From the NCBI RefSeq assembly GCF_963169125.1, contig NC_084796.1, positions 213,221,948-213,285,947 of the forward strand: a DNA stretch of 64,000 nt. Direction: 5' to 3'. Each line of letters starts with the position of its first letter. The first letter of the stretch is position 1. Shown one piece after another: positions 21,441 to 32,157 of this stretch. This stretch comes from Humulus lupulus (lineage: Eukaryota > Streptophyta > Magnoliopsida > Rosales > Cannabaceae). Made by a program: the position numbers and the translations under genes. The notes below the pieces were generated by a model. That model was not told the origin of the DNA, ran no database searches, and saw only the letters and a list, made by a program, of their open reading frames with translations.

Positions 21441-22013
21441 TTATGATTCATGTTTGATTATAAGTGTTGTAGGTTGTCTTAATGAGACTGAAAGATGAAG
21501 AAGAGCACTGAGAGCATAATGAATAAAATAGGAATCAGGTAGAGGAATCTTACGATCTTTTAGCTTTGACTGAACATTGACAATTTTCATAATGAAGTCC
21601 CTCACTCCTTTAGTTTCATCACACTTGATGGTTTGAATCTCATCCAAAAGAGATCCAGTTTTAGCATTCTCACTAGTGTCATACAATTTTCCCACATTAG
21701 TTAAAAATTCTTTGACATTAGTTGTCTCAGGCAGACCACTCAAAAGATGTTCAGGAATCGATCTTTTAATAGTTATTAGACTGAGATGATTTGACTTTTC
21801 ACATTGTGCATAGAGAGTTCTCTGGGCAGTAGTGCTAGCATCAGTTGGAGTAGCAGGTTTATCTTCACGCATACATAGGTCTAAGTCCATGATTCTCATA
21901 CTAAAATCCACATCTCGTTTCCACTTCTTGTAGTTGAACCCAGTCAGAATTTGAATTGAAGCATTGTTGTTGTTCACCAAAAAAGAAATTGCAAGATAAA
22001 AGAAAAATGACAA
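21441..22013 (-). pseudogene. copia gag (UBN2-type capsid region)
   Basis: A 190-residue reading frame with the copia gag pattern: 'LTGFNYKKWKRDVDFSMRI' near the start, 'TIKRSIPEHLLSGLPE' in the middle and 'KCDETKGVRDFIMKIVN' further on. The family forms the virus-like particle. The upstream residues before 'NNNNASIQILTG' are probably not native. The frame is lost at 21441, before the zinc knuckle. Confidence 0.9.
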
Positions 22014-23527
22014 AACTTGATTAAACTATGAGCATATCAAGGAAATATATAAATAGAGTCAAGATGGTCATCACAAACTCCCCTTTGGGGTGAGAATATA
22101 ACACACATATGATCTATTTCCATGAAGTTAAAAAGAAAAAAAAATAAAAATTAAAAATTTATTACCTTTGGGCAAATAAATTCTCAAATGATATATATTA
22201 ATTCAAACCAAACAAAATACACATAAAAATTATTACCTTTGGGCAAATAATTTTAAACATGTGTTATAATCAACACACTTCATGAGATATTAATTATTCT
22301 ATATAATTACCTCTTTGGGCAAGTAATTATTGAAATCAATTATCCAAGAAAAATATTTTCTATAAACTGATGAAATTTGACGATAAAACAGTCATTGAAA
22401 AATAATATAATTAAATCACTTTGATGATAATAATTATAATATTTTCAACCAAATTCCCAAAAAATAAAAAATATTGCTCATTAAATGAATGAATGATCAA
22501 AACAATGTGTCCCACCATAACACATTATTTAGTCATCAAATAATTAAGTTGGTCACTTTAGAACAACAAAGAATATAGGTTTTTTTTTATGAAAATTAAA
22601 CCCTATTGTTTGAGTGGAGAGTATAGGAAAAACAAAGGTTGTTCCAGAGAGTGAGTATGTTCAAATGATCGAACAAATACTCAAATAGTTTTCTGTGATT
22701 CCAAATTTTTGAAAAAACATTATAAATTATTTATTAATGTTTTATGACAGCGAAAGTAAGATTAATTCCATAATAATTATTTTAACATTTCAAAAAATTA
22801 AATAAAAATCACAGAAAATTCAAAAATTAAATTATATAAATGCTGGAAACAAGAAACGTCGAAAAACAACATCGGGAGATGCCGGACGCGCCCCACGCAC
22901 CGCCTACCGCGAGTGGGCGTTGCCAGAATAGCTTGTCTTCAACCTCCAGCAAGTCTGAAACGGGTTGTGCGACCCGGATGGCGACTCGGTCGGGTCCGAC
23001 GACTTTCCAGCCAAAAAAATGTGTGGTTTTGAGCGTTTAATGAGGGGTTTTCATTGTAAGATCATGAGCAATTGATTTATGGTGTTTATTTCGAGTAAAA
23101 CAAGAAATTAAGTGTAGATCTAAGAGGATATATGCCAAAAAAAATGCATCAAAATTTCGGATAAAAGTAGGTGTAATGGCCGAATTTATACAAAATTAAA
23201 GCATGGTATATATTACACAAGCAATAATGAATACATACAATAATTGAATCTGGAAAAATAACCATGAAATTGAGATATATCAATTTTGAAATTTATGAAA
23301 AAACCCTAAAATGTTAAATACAAAATTCTTCATCAATATGTAACTAAATTAATCATATAATAAATGAATAGAAAGTAATTTCGAGATAAACAAAAGCCCT
23401 AATATTTTAGGATCTAAATATAAAAATTTTGACATAAAATAATAACGAAAATTACTTAGGTTTTATCAGTGATTAATCTCAATTTAGGTAAAACAAAAAA
23501 TTATCAGCCCTAAATCGTATACAATTG
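22014..23527 (-). other. long untranslated leader of the copia element
   Basis: About 1.5 kb between primer site and gag, AT-rich, without a protein on either strand. It holds three copies of a TTACCTTTGGGCAAATAAT motif (22163, 22234, 22309, the last variant) and a small GC-rich island at about 22850-23010. Confidence 0.7.
22163..22330. repeat. three dispersed copies of TTACCTTTGGGCAAATAA in the copia leader
   Basis: Near-identical motifs at about 22163, 22234 and 22309 (the last TTACCTCTTTGGGCAAGTAA), spaced about 72 bases apart. Confidence 0.8.
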
Positions 23528-23541
23528 GCAATCTGATACCA
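23528..23541 (-). other. copia primer-binding site
   Basis: On the minus strand, TGGTATCAGATTG lies two bases after the 5' LTR. It is the usual complement of the initiator tRNA-Met 3' end. Confidence 0.88.
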
Positions 23542-23543
23542 CA

Positions 23544-24328
23544 TGTTAGATATTCATTCAATATCTTATCAATAATTTTGCATACAACTTATAACACTAT
23601 AAACAATTAAAGAATATAGAAAACATACATGATTAAGCAATAGAGAAAACATGAATTGTTAGTGCAATACTAACCAACTAAGCATTCCTCCCCAAGACCT
23701 CTATTTCTAAAGCAGATTATCAGACTACTGAATAGCGATGAGACTATTCATATATATATATATAGTTAGGGAGGAGACTTAACTTATATTAACCTAGTTG
23801 GACTGAGCCTCTTCATCAAGTGAAAATTACACCTAGTACCCAATTTAAGTTAACCTCTTTAATTTTTACCTACATTTTAAAACTCTTTGATTAATACCCA
23901 AATTATTAATGACTCTGCCCATTATACAGTAGTCTAGTGGAACTGACAGTTGAATATTATTTAAAAAGGGAAGTAAATGACACGACAGAGGCAAATATTG
24001 AGATTTTTACATTAGACTTTTAGTAATGTTTTAAGGGTAATATGAGAAATGTGCTTAAAAAAGTGGGTAATATTCAACTAAATATTATTAGTAGCTATTT
24101 TTAGTTAACTAATCCTAAAACTGGGTATTTTTCAAGTTATCCCCTTCATCAAAGACTTTAGTTAACTTTAAACCCACACTGTTGCTTCAACTAGACTACT
24201 ATAGATACTAAGCCCATAAACAAGATATCACTAAAATTAAATGGGCTAGATCAACAAAGAACTATTTATCAACCTATATTTTATAAAACATGAAAATAAA
24301 TAATGTAAACCCAAATAAAAATCTAACA
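23544..24328 (-). mobile_element. copia 5' LTR
   Basis: 785 bp bounded by TGTTAGAT and ATCTAACA, an 8-base inverted terminal match, with the primer site directly inside. A (TA)n run lies near 23750. The partner LTR is outside the window. Confidence 0.88.
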
Positions 24329-25060
24329 ACATTGTCTACAAAATAAAAAGAGGACCTTTATGACAAAGACCAAACTTTTTTGTATGACTTAATTTTCTAA
24401 AAATTATCTCTATAATATTATCACTATGGAGTAGACAATTTCTGGACCGAACTACATTAAAAAAGCTTTTGCAAGTGTCCCCATTACAGTTCTCATTTAC
24501 ATTACCAAACATAATTATCCCGTTGATAAAACTTCCATCAACTCTAATAATATATAATCTATTATCAAAAATAAAATTTTAAAAATATTTGAATGACATT
24601 GCTTCTTAATTTTTTATTCACTTTTTAATCTATCTCTATAGGATATCTAGGTACGTACATCGCACAATATATGCATGTGTGTTATTAATATTTTTCTCAA
24701 GCAAATCAAAATAACTTTCAGAGTTATTCATTCAATGAATGCAGTTCAAAGATGAGCATGACCATGTATAGAAGTCATAAGATTGACGATAATGTCAAAA
24801 TTCAAGCGATATATCTCTCAAAAGAATGAATACTTGGAGTAATGAACTATTGAGTATATAACTGAAATAGACTAATGGTTATTGTTGTTAAGTCTGGTTG
24901 TTCTATTTGTGTTAGTTGAGGTGTTCGTCTGTTGTAACATTTTTAGTTACTCCTTTTATCTCTCTTGTAACTCTATAATTAAGCAGTACCCAAGTGATAT
25001 GCAAAGCTCATTACTAAGCATTCATTTTCTCTTTAAGATTTCCTTTGTTTTTTCACCTTT
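24329..25060. other. no gene; AT-rich DNA, possibly an eroded copia LTR at its right end
   Basis: No coding pattern on either strand. The last 150 bases, with 'TATCTCTCTTGTAACTCTA' and T-rich text leading into a primer-site-like sequence at 25084, look like LTR sequence, but its left boundary cannot be set. Confidence 0.4.
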
Positions 25061-25083
25061 TTCAAGCTTCTCAAATCTTAAGT

Positions 25084-25325
25084 TGGGTATCAAGAGCCAG
25101 TCGATCATTATGCCTCTTCCCTCTCCGCACTTAGTCCGGAACAATTTCTCGTATTGGAGGCCTCAAGTTTTCCTAGCTGTCAGGGCTCATGATCTCGAAA
25201 GGTTTTCTTCTTCAAGCCTCGCCCCCCACCCCAAATTCAAGAATCAACTAAATAAACTCGCATGCCCAGTAATTTCTGACTATACAAGACTTGGTTACAT
25301 CTTGATCACTTTCTTATGTCTTGGC
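25084..25325 (+). pseudogene. copia primer site and start of gag (relic)
   Basis: TGGGTATCAAGAGCC at 25084-25098 resembles a tRNA-Met primer site, and 12 bases later begins a reading with the copia gag N-terminal pattern 'NNFSYWRPQVFLAVRAHDLE'. The frame is lost soon after, and no further gag-pol follows. This is a truncated second copia family. Confidence 0.65.
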
Positions 25326-25757
25326 TAATGTCCTCTCTCTCTATATATATACACTTTCCATGAATGATTACTTTAATATTAACCATTAGATTAAGATCAA
25401 TGATCCATATTTATAGTTGTTAATTAATATTTCTAAAATAAATTTTGACTTTTTCAAATTTTTGGAAGGATTGCCTCATAAAAAAAATGTATTTATTATG
25501 AAAATATAATATTGTAAACTTTTCATTTTTAAAATGCATGTCAATTTATAAATATAGCTAGTGTCTCTTATTGGTTAGAAACAACATTAATTATGGAAAA
25601 AAAAAAACTAAATTCGAAATTAATGTAGAAAAAAAATATTTACCTGTTGGTGACTTGCTATACTAAGTCACTATGTTGCTACATCATCATAATTGTTAGT
25701 ATACATCTATGGGTAGTAACCATTAAAAAGTCTTATATATATATATATAAATATATA
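25326..25757. other. no gene; AT-rich spacer
   Basis: AT-rich sequence with TA runs directly before the MITE. Nothing identifiable. Confidence 0.6.
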
Positions 25758-26168
25758 GGGGAATTCTGTTGTAGGGGCTTCAAAAAGAGCCCACCGATGG
25801 AACTCTTTTGTGTTCCCGACCCAAAAATAATTTTTTGCTTGATTTTTTTATGACCGTGTATATTAGTTATTTAGAGCATCCTGCAAATTTTCTGAAGATT
25901 ACGAATAATTTACAGTAACGAAAACTAGGTTCAAACATGTTATTTTCCACGGGCATACAAAAATTAGTCATGCCTACAACAAACTGTTTTGAACCTAGTT
26001 TTTGACAGTGTAAATTATTCGAAATTTTATGAAAATTTGCAGGATGCTCTAAACAACTACAAAATACACGATTATAAAAAAAATTATGCCGAAAATTGGT
26101 CACGGGTCGTGAATACACAAGAGCCCCACCGGTGGGGCTATTTTTGAAGCCCCTACAATAGAATTTCC
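25758..26168. mobile_element. foldback MITE, about 410 bp
   Basis: Left end GGGGAATTCTGTTGTAGGGG and right end inverse GGAAATTCTATTGTAGGGGC pair. The pairing continues inward: AGAGCATCCTGCAAATTTTC at 25872 matches the inverse of the stretch ending near 26053, and AACTAGGTTCAAA near 25924 matches the inverse near 25990-26005. The centre loop is about 60 bases. It is flanked by TA-rich sequence on both sides, so the exact duplication is unclear. No coding; type (Mutator-like or other) uncertain. Confidence 0.82.
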
Positions 26169-26641
26169 ATATATATATATCATGTAAAAATATTAATAGT
26201 ATAAACATATAATTTTACATAAGAAATATTTTATTGTAGCAACCATAACTAGAATGTGACATTTTTCATGTATGTAGATCTCTTACAAATTACAAAAAAT
26301 TATACCTTTTGTAGCGTAGAACTATGCCTATAATTTCTTGTGACTTTTAGAATGCTTTCTAAGCACTTGTCTTCCAAGTTATGTCTTGCACAAATCAAAG
26401 CGAGTGTGCGGTCTCTTTGTTCAATGAGAAATTTTTTAGTACACATTGTGGAGTCTCAACACATGAGAGTGTATGCTATTGGGTGTTGTAGAAATCAACA
26501 CACAAATATTTTCTCTTGCTTTGGGCATGAGCAATAGGGAGAGAAAATAATTTTTTTCTTTCAAATTTTCTGACAGGAAAAAATTAGCTTGAGCTTCCTC
26601 ACATAAGGTTCTTTTTATAGAAGCATTGGAAGTTAACAGAG
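26169..26641. other. no gene recognised
   Basis: AT-rich. A possible reverse TATAAAA near 26615 and short open frames only. May include part of another LTR leader. Confidence 0.5.
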
Positions 26642-27830
26642 TGTTAGGGTTGGTGCGCTAAAAACATGTGAAAAGATAATTTTATTGAATTAAATAAAAT
26701 TACAATTTTTTTATATTTTATTATCGTAATTGAAATTCCGTTTTTAGTAATTACCAAATTAATTACACCATGAATTAATTAAAATGCGGAATGGTAATTA
26801 ATTATTTACACAGATAGCAGTTCTGTCGGAACAGAATCCGAACTTATCACGACAGAACTGAACACAATAAATAGACAGTGCAAAAATTAAAGAACACAAC
26901 AAATTTTTACAAGGTTCAGAAACCCTTTCGGATAACCTACTCCTTGGGGCCACGCCCAGAGAATAAACCAATTAATAAAGAAACAAAGTGTACAAAAGCA
27001 TTGACTTAAACAATCTAAGACTCCCTCTTAAACTACTGTCGCAATCTTGTTGTACTCTTCTCTACGAATCTGGTTTGATGAAACGCTGATTCTCTTGAAC
27101 TCCCTTCAAAGAATAGCGAGTGCACACTTCCTCCCGAAGTGAGACTTAGATAGAATCCTCTCCCGAAGATCCTTATGAACACGTTCACAATAGACACTAT
27201 CTGTTTACAATGGACTAGATAGATATCCGCAAGTACACTCAACACTCTCACAAAGATTAAGGTGAAGAAACTTAATCTCTACAAATAAAGACACTCTTCA
27301 AAATAATGTTTACAAATATTGAAAATGGAAGAGGTGAAAATTCCAAAAGGCCTTGGCAAGGTATTTATAGGTAGGGAAATCGTCCAAGGCCATGATTTTC
27401 TGGTATCTTTGAAATCAATTTACAAATTCCTTTGATTTAGGAAATCAGCCAGCCAAATGGATTCTGTGTCGACAGAAAAGGAAACTGATGAGTCAGCAAC
27501 GAAATCAGTCTCATCTGGCTAAACGAACATGGTCATTTATTTTGACCATATTCATTTTCGACATCAACTTAATTCCAAAATAGACATAATCCCATATAAT
27601 CCCTTAAAATAATCTCAAGATATTTGCACAATATATTTTTACCAAAAATTGATTATTTGAGATAAATAAGACAACAAATATATTCACACTTAAAGATCTT
27701 TTCACATTACAAAACAAGCTGAAAATATTGCCAAATAAAACCGAAAATCAATATGGAGATATGCTACTGATTTTTCTTTAAACAATTAAAATATTTTGTC
27801 TAAATTAAAGTTTAGCCAAAAAAGGATTTT
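26642..27830 (-). mobile_element. minus-strand copia-like LTR (right boundary uncertain)
   Basis: It begins TGTTAGGGTTGGTGCGC. It contains a block with TTCAGAAACCCTTTCGGAT and 'CCTTGGGGCCACGCC', which in plant repeats marks the transcribed part of copia LTRs, and a reversed TATAAATA at about 27362. Inner CA end and duplication were not found, so the right limit is a guess. No gag-pol is attached. Confidence 0.55.
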
Positions 27831-28466
27831 ACAGTAATTATTGTTTGAATAATTTATACATGAATATCATAAAATTCCATATCTATTTATGAGAATATAA
27901 TCTTGTATGGGTACGAGAGATTTAAAATCATATATAATGAACAAAATAGTCAGCAACATATTAAAGTATGTAATTTTTTATCAATGGTTGCTAGTACGGT
28001 TTACTAAGCATATAGATGGATGCAAGTAATCTTGATTTGGATTACTAATGTGGATAGACATCTTAGTAAAGATACTTTTTATAATTAAGATTATATTTGA
28101 TAGGACCAATGTAAATTAATTTCTTTATATAAACTTACCATTTGCCATAAAGATTTAATTCATATTTAAAATGACGATCATTTGTAGACCAGTCTAAATC
28201 TTGAGTAGTCATGAACGCTTGTTCATGTCTATTAGATATTTTGATTCATTCGTTAATGTCTCTTAATATAATGAGGCTAATGACTTTTGTTTTTGGAGAT
28301 TCAATAACTTAAATGGCTGAGGACATGCTTTTACAATAATGAAATCCAAGTTTTCCTAACGGATTGAATATTGGTTCCCTTAATGGTTGATTTTGGAGTT
28401 GTATAATTATTGAGCTCAAATGTATAAAACAATTATTGATTAATTATTCACTAGTGAATTAATGGT
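27831..28466. other. no gene; AT-rich DNA next to the gypsy array
   Basis: Low-complexity AT-rich text with phrases such as 'ACCAGTCTAAATCTTGAG' and TCATGAACGCTTGTTCATG (a short dyad at about 28210) that resemble copia leader sequence. It probably continued into 58300 onward before the gypsy array arrived. Confidence 0.5.
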
Positions 28467-28933
28467 TGTAACGTCCCAAATTATCTAATAAGACTTAGAG
28501 CTTTGATTAGGGGGTCAGGATAGAAAATTATAGAAATTATGTGTTTATGTGATATATATATATATGTGTATCATTATATGATTTTGTGAGTTATATTATA
28601 ATATGACTTGATATGCATGTTTAGGTGTATTAAATATGCATGTGGGTCCATTTCTGATAAAAAATGTCATTTTCGTAACTTGGCCCATTATGGGTATATT
28701 TGGCATATATGTGATATATGTGTGGGACGACATTATTATGTGGATATATTTGAGTTACTTGGCATGAGACGATCCTAGAGAGAAAGTTAGTGGGAGAGTC
28801 ACAACGGGATCAATATTTGACTTGGGGTGAGTGAAGGGGTATTTAGTATATTACCGGATTATTGGGTGGTGAGAATAAATATTTGAGGATATATTTCGAG
28901 TTAGTGAGACTAGGAGGGAATTCCGGGGATTTT
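28467..28933 (+). mobile_element. truncated 5' LTR of gypsy unit 1
   Basis: It starts TGTAACGTCCCAAATTATC and aligns by eye with the first about 460 bases of the LTR at 42315. It breaks off in 'GGGGATTTTGA', running straight into mid-gag. The remaining LTR, primer site and gag start are missing. The junction has a few bases of shared sequence (TGAGAG), suggesting a deletion by microhomology. Confidence 0.85.
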
Positions 28934-30108
28934 GAGAGAGTGGCTTGGGCCACTTGCAAGTTTCGGGAGGATGCCTGAATATGGTAGGAGGTGGTATCCC
29001 AGACCAGAGAAGTAACCATTATGGAATGGGAAGAGTTCAGAACATTGTTTAACGAGAAATACTACAACAACGCAGTTAAAGTTGCGAAGGATGAAGAGTT
29101 CAACAAGTTACTTCAGGGTAACATGACAGTGACTGATTACGCCCTGAAGTTCGACAGATTTGGAAAGTTTGTCGGGGATCTGGTGCCCACTGATGGGACC
29201 AGAAGAGAGAGGTTTCTCTAGGGGCTACAGCCTATGATAGCCCCGGGATGTTCGTATTACTATTGTGCCAAGATTGACTACCTATGAACAAGCTATGGAG
29301 ATGGCACTCATAGTTGAGAGCGCAGAGAACAAATTATGGCGTGAGAATGTGACCAAAGTGGATTCAAGGATGTCTGGACCTCCATTTGCAGGCTTTGGTA
29401 GGGGCGGAGGCCCTAGTGACAAAAAGAGAAAGACTCCAGTTACAGTTTTAGCTCCAGGGCCAAATAGAAGGTCACAGGGCATACAGATAGGCCGCCAGGG
29501 TGGCGATGGGACCTGGAAAGCATTCACAGAATGTAATCGGTGCAAGAGGCGCCATATTGGGGAATGTCAGGTGAAGGCCTACTTTTTTTGTGACAGTGTG
29601 GGGCATTTGAAGAAGGATTGGCCGAGAGCCAGAAAGGAAGAGCCCAAGAATATGGACAACCTGACGCCAGCTCGGGTGTTCACCTTGACCCAGGCAGAGG
29701 CCGAGGCTAGTCCCTCGGTGGTTACAGGCCAACTTTCTAGCACTGGAACCTTCTATACTGTTTTGATTGATTTGGGTGCTACGCACTCTTTTGTTGCTAG
29801 TAGGATTATAGATGGATTATGTAGACCATGTGACTTTTATCCTATGGGGTTTGGTACTATGTTTCCTACTGGGGAGTTAGTGGTTTCCAGGAGATGGGTT
29901 ATATCATTATCAGTTACAGTGGATGGCAGGGAGTTGTCAGTTGACTTGGTAGAGTTGGTAATGACTGATTTTGATATATTTCTGGGTATGGATTGGCTAG
30001 AGAAGTATGGGGCAATGATAGATTGCAAGAAGAAGATGGTAACCTTTGAGCCTGAGGGTGATGACCCCTTTGTATTCGTTGGCACTGTGCATGGACCCTA
30101 TATACTAT
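28934..30108 (+). pseudogene. gypsy unit 1 gag and protease
   Basis: It starts mid-gag ('EWEEFRTLFNEKYYNNAV', 'YALKFDRFGKFVGDLVP', 'TRRERFL'), then TAG at about 29219 and a frameshift near 29245. The next frame has the gag C-terminus, a decayed zinc knuckle ('YFFCDSVGHLKKDW', two cysteines lost), and an aspartic protease region with 'IDLGATHSFVASRIIDGLC', the active-site serine replaced by leucine, and 'DFDIFLGMDWLEKYGA'. It ends by a stop near 30108. Confidence 0.92.
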
Positions 30109-30990
30109 GATATTTGTACTTAGAGCTAGAGATCTATTGTAGGGCTTATGCACATGGTTCTTAGCTAGTGTGGTGGATACCACTCAGTTCGTGCCAATGG
30201 GACCATGATATATCCGATTAGTCTGTGAGTTTTTGGATGTGTTTCGAAAGGATCTGCCAGGGTTACCCACACAAGGAGATAGAGTTTGTGATTGAATTGG
30301 CGCCAGGGGCAGAGGGAACCTTATAGGATAGCTCCACTGAGTTGAAGGAACTAAAGGTTCAACTACAGGAGTTACTAGACTTGGGTTTTATCAGGCCCAG
30401 TTTCTCGCCATGGGGTGCACTAGTTCTTTTCGTAAAGAAGAAAGATGGTTCTCTGAGGATGTGTATCGATTATAGAGATCTGAACAAGTTGACAATCAAG
30501 AACAGGCATCCTCCTCCAAGGATTGATTATCTATTTGATTAGATGCAGGGTAGGACGGTATTCTCCAAGATAGATCTTCGATCTGGTTATCACTAGGTGA
30601 GGATTAGGGAGGAGGATATACCGAAGACAACTTTTTGCACCCGGTAAGCATATTATGAGTTTTTGGTGATGTCATTTGGACTGATTAATGCCCCAGCAAC
30701 ATTTATGGATATGATGAATAGGGTGTTCGAAGATTACTTGAATTAGTTTGTGATCGTCCTTATCGACGATATACTAGTATATTCTCAATCAGAGACTGAA
30801 CATGAGCAACACCTCTTATTGGTACTACAGAGGTTAAGAGAACACATGCAGTATGAAAAAATTAAGAAGTGTGAGTTCTGGTTGCCACATGTGACACTCT
30901 TAGGTGACATAGTCAGTAAGGGTGGAATTACGGTGGATCCAGCGAAGATTGAGGCAGTCAAAGATTTTCCAAGACCAAAGAACGCTTCAA
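30109..30990 (+). pseudogene. gypsy unit 1 reverse transcriptase
   Basis: Frames contain '[20 protein letters not shown]', '[16 protein letters not shown]', '[18 protein letters not shown]' and the catalytic 'LIDDILVYS'. In-frame TAGs occur at about 30541, 30595 and 30744, and the protease-RT linker (30110-30340) is scrambled. Clearly non-functional. Confidence 0.92.
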
Positions 30991-32157
30991 AGATCATAAG
31001 TTTCTTGGGATTGGCAGGTTATTACAAATGCTTTGTGGAGGGATTTTCCAATATTGCATCATCACTGACAGAGTTGACACACAAGAATCAGAGGTTCATA
31101 TGGTTAGACAAGTGTGAAGAAAGTTTCCTGAAAGTGAAGAAAAGTTTGATCACCGCACCGGTTCTAAGTTTTCCTACAGATCAGGACAAGTTTGCGATTT
31201 ATTTTGATGCCTCCAGGGAGGGCCTAGGTTGTGTCCTTATGCAAACAGGGAAGGTGATTGCCTATGCATCACATCAGCTGAGGAAGTATGAGCAGAGGTA
31301 CCCTACACATGATTTAGAGCTTGCAGTCGTGGATTTTGCATTGAAGGTGTGGCGGCACTTGTTAAGTGTGAGATATACACTGCCCAAAAGAGTTTAAAAT
31401 ACTTCTTCACCAAGAAGGATCTGAACATGAGGCAAAGACGTTGGTTAGAGATGGTAAAATATTATGATTGTGAAATCCTCTATCACCCTGGGAAATCCAA
31501 CGTGATAGTAGATGCCTTAAGCCAGAAGGGTCTGGGATAGTTGTATAGTGCCAGGTAGATATCCAGGGAGTTGGCTGACGATATGACCAGAGCAGAAATT
31601 GAGTTAGTGGTGGGCCATTTAGCCAACATCACCCGATAATCTACTCTTTTGGAGAGGATTAAGGAGAAGCAGTTAGGTGACCCACAATTGGGGTAGATCA
31701 GAGGGGGCATCCTAGTTGGAGTAGCTAAGGACTATATAGTGTCAAGCATGGGCTTATTGAGATACAAAGATCAAATCTGTGTTCCGATGGACACTGGGAT
31801 CAGATGGGAGATTCTGGATGAATCTCATACTACCTCTTATTCTCTACATCCAGGCATCAGGAAGATGTACCATGATCTTAAAGTTTTATATTGGTGGCTT
31901 GGATGAAGAAGGACGTGACTGATTACGTGGCAAAGGGCTTGACTTGTCAATAGGACAAGGCAAAGCATCAGAGCCCAGCAGGGTTGTTTTAGCCTTATAA
32001 TATCCTATAGTGGAAGTGGGAGAACATCACGATGCATTTCATGGTAGGATCTCCCAAAACAGTGGGCCAACATGATTCAATTTGGGTCATCATGGATCGG
32101 TATATGACATCAGCTCACTTTCTACTGGTGAGGCCAAATTACACGGTTGACCAGTAT
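30991..32157 (+). pseudogene. gypsy unit 1 RNase H and integrase start (left of insertion)
   Basis: RNase H: 'FAIYFDASREGLGCVLMQTG', 'IAYASHQLRKYEQRYP', a frameshift near 31370, then '[20 protein letters not shown]' and 'ILYHPGKSNVIVDALS'. Integrase HHCC region is recognisable around 31800-31960 ('DESHTTSYSLHPG', 'LYWWLG') with several TAG stops, and the core begins before being cut at 32157 by the nested element, at the codons for 'VDQY'. Confidence 0.9.
32153..32157. repeat. target-site duplication of nested gypsy element (AGTAT), left copy
   Basis: AGTAT precedes TGTAACG at 32158 and follows CATTACA at 41374-41378. Confidence 0.94.

Larger units (their letters stand above)
1..24328 (-). 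mobile_element. Ty1/copia LTR retrotransposon, split by a CACTA insertion, 3' end outside window
   Basis: Read on the minus strand, this element runs from its 5' LTR (24328-23544) through primer site, long leader, gag, zinc knuckle, protease, integrase, reverse transcriptase and RNase H, leaving the window at base 1. The integrase-before-RT order is the Ty1/copia order. Bases 1901-20227 are not part of it: they are a CACTA transposon inserted in the integrase core. The integrase codons on either side of the insertion are contiguous once one copy of the 3-bp duplication is removed, so the two halves belong to one element. Several stops and frameshifts show that it is no longer functional. The 3' LTR must lie to the left of base 1, so its age cannot be judged from LTR divergence here. 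Confidence 0.93.

Noticed and set aside
22840..23040. A 66-residue open frame in the GC-rich island
   Set aside because: Located in the untranslated leader of the copia element; composition follows the local GC content and no domain is seen.
29282..30183. Antisense open frames over gypsy unit 1 gag-protease
   Set aside because: They mirror the coding bias of the sense strand, where gag and protease motifs are unmistakable.
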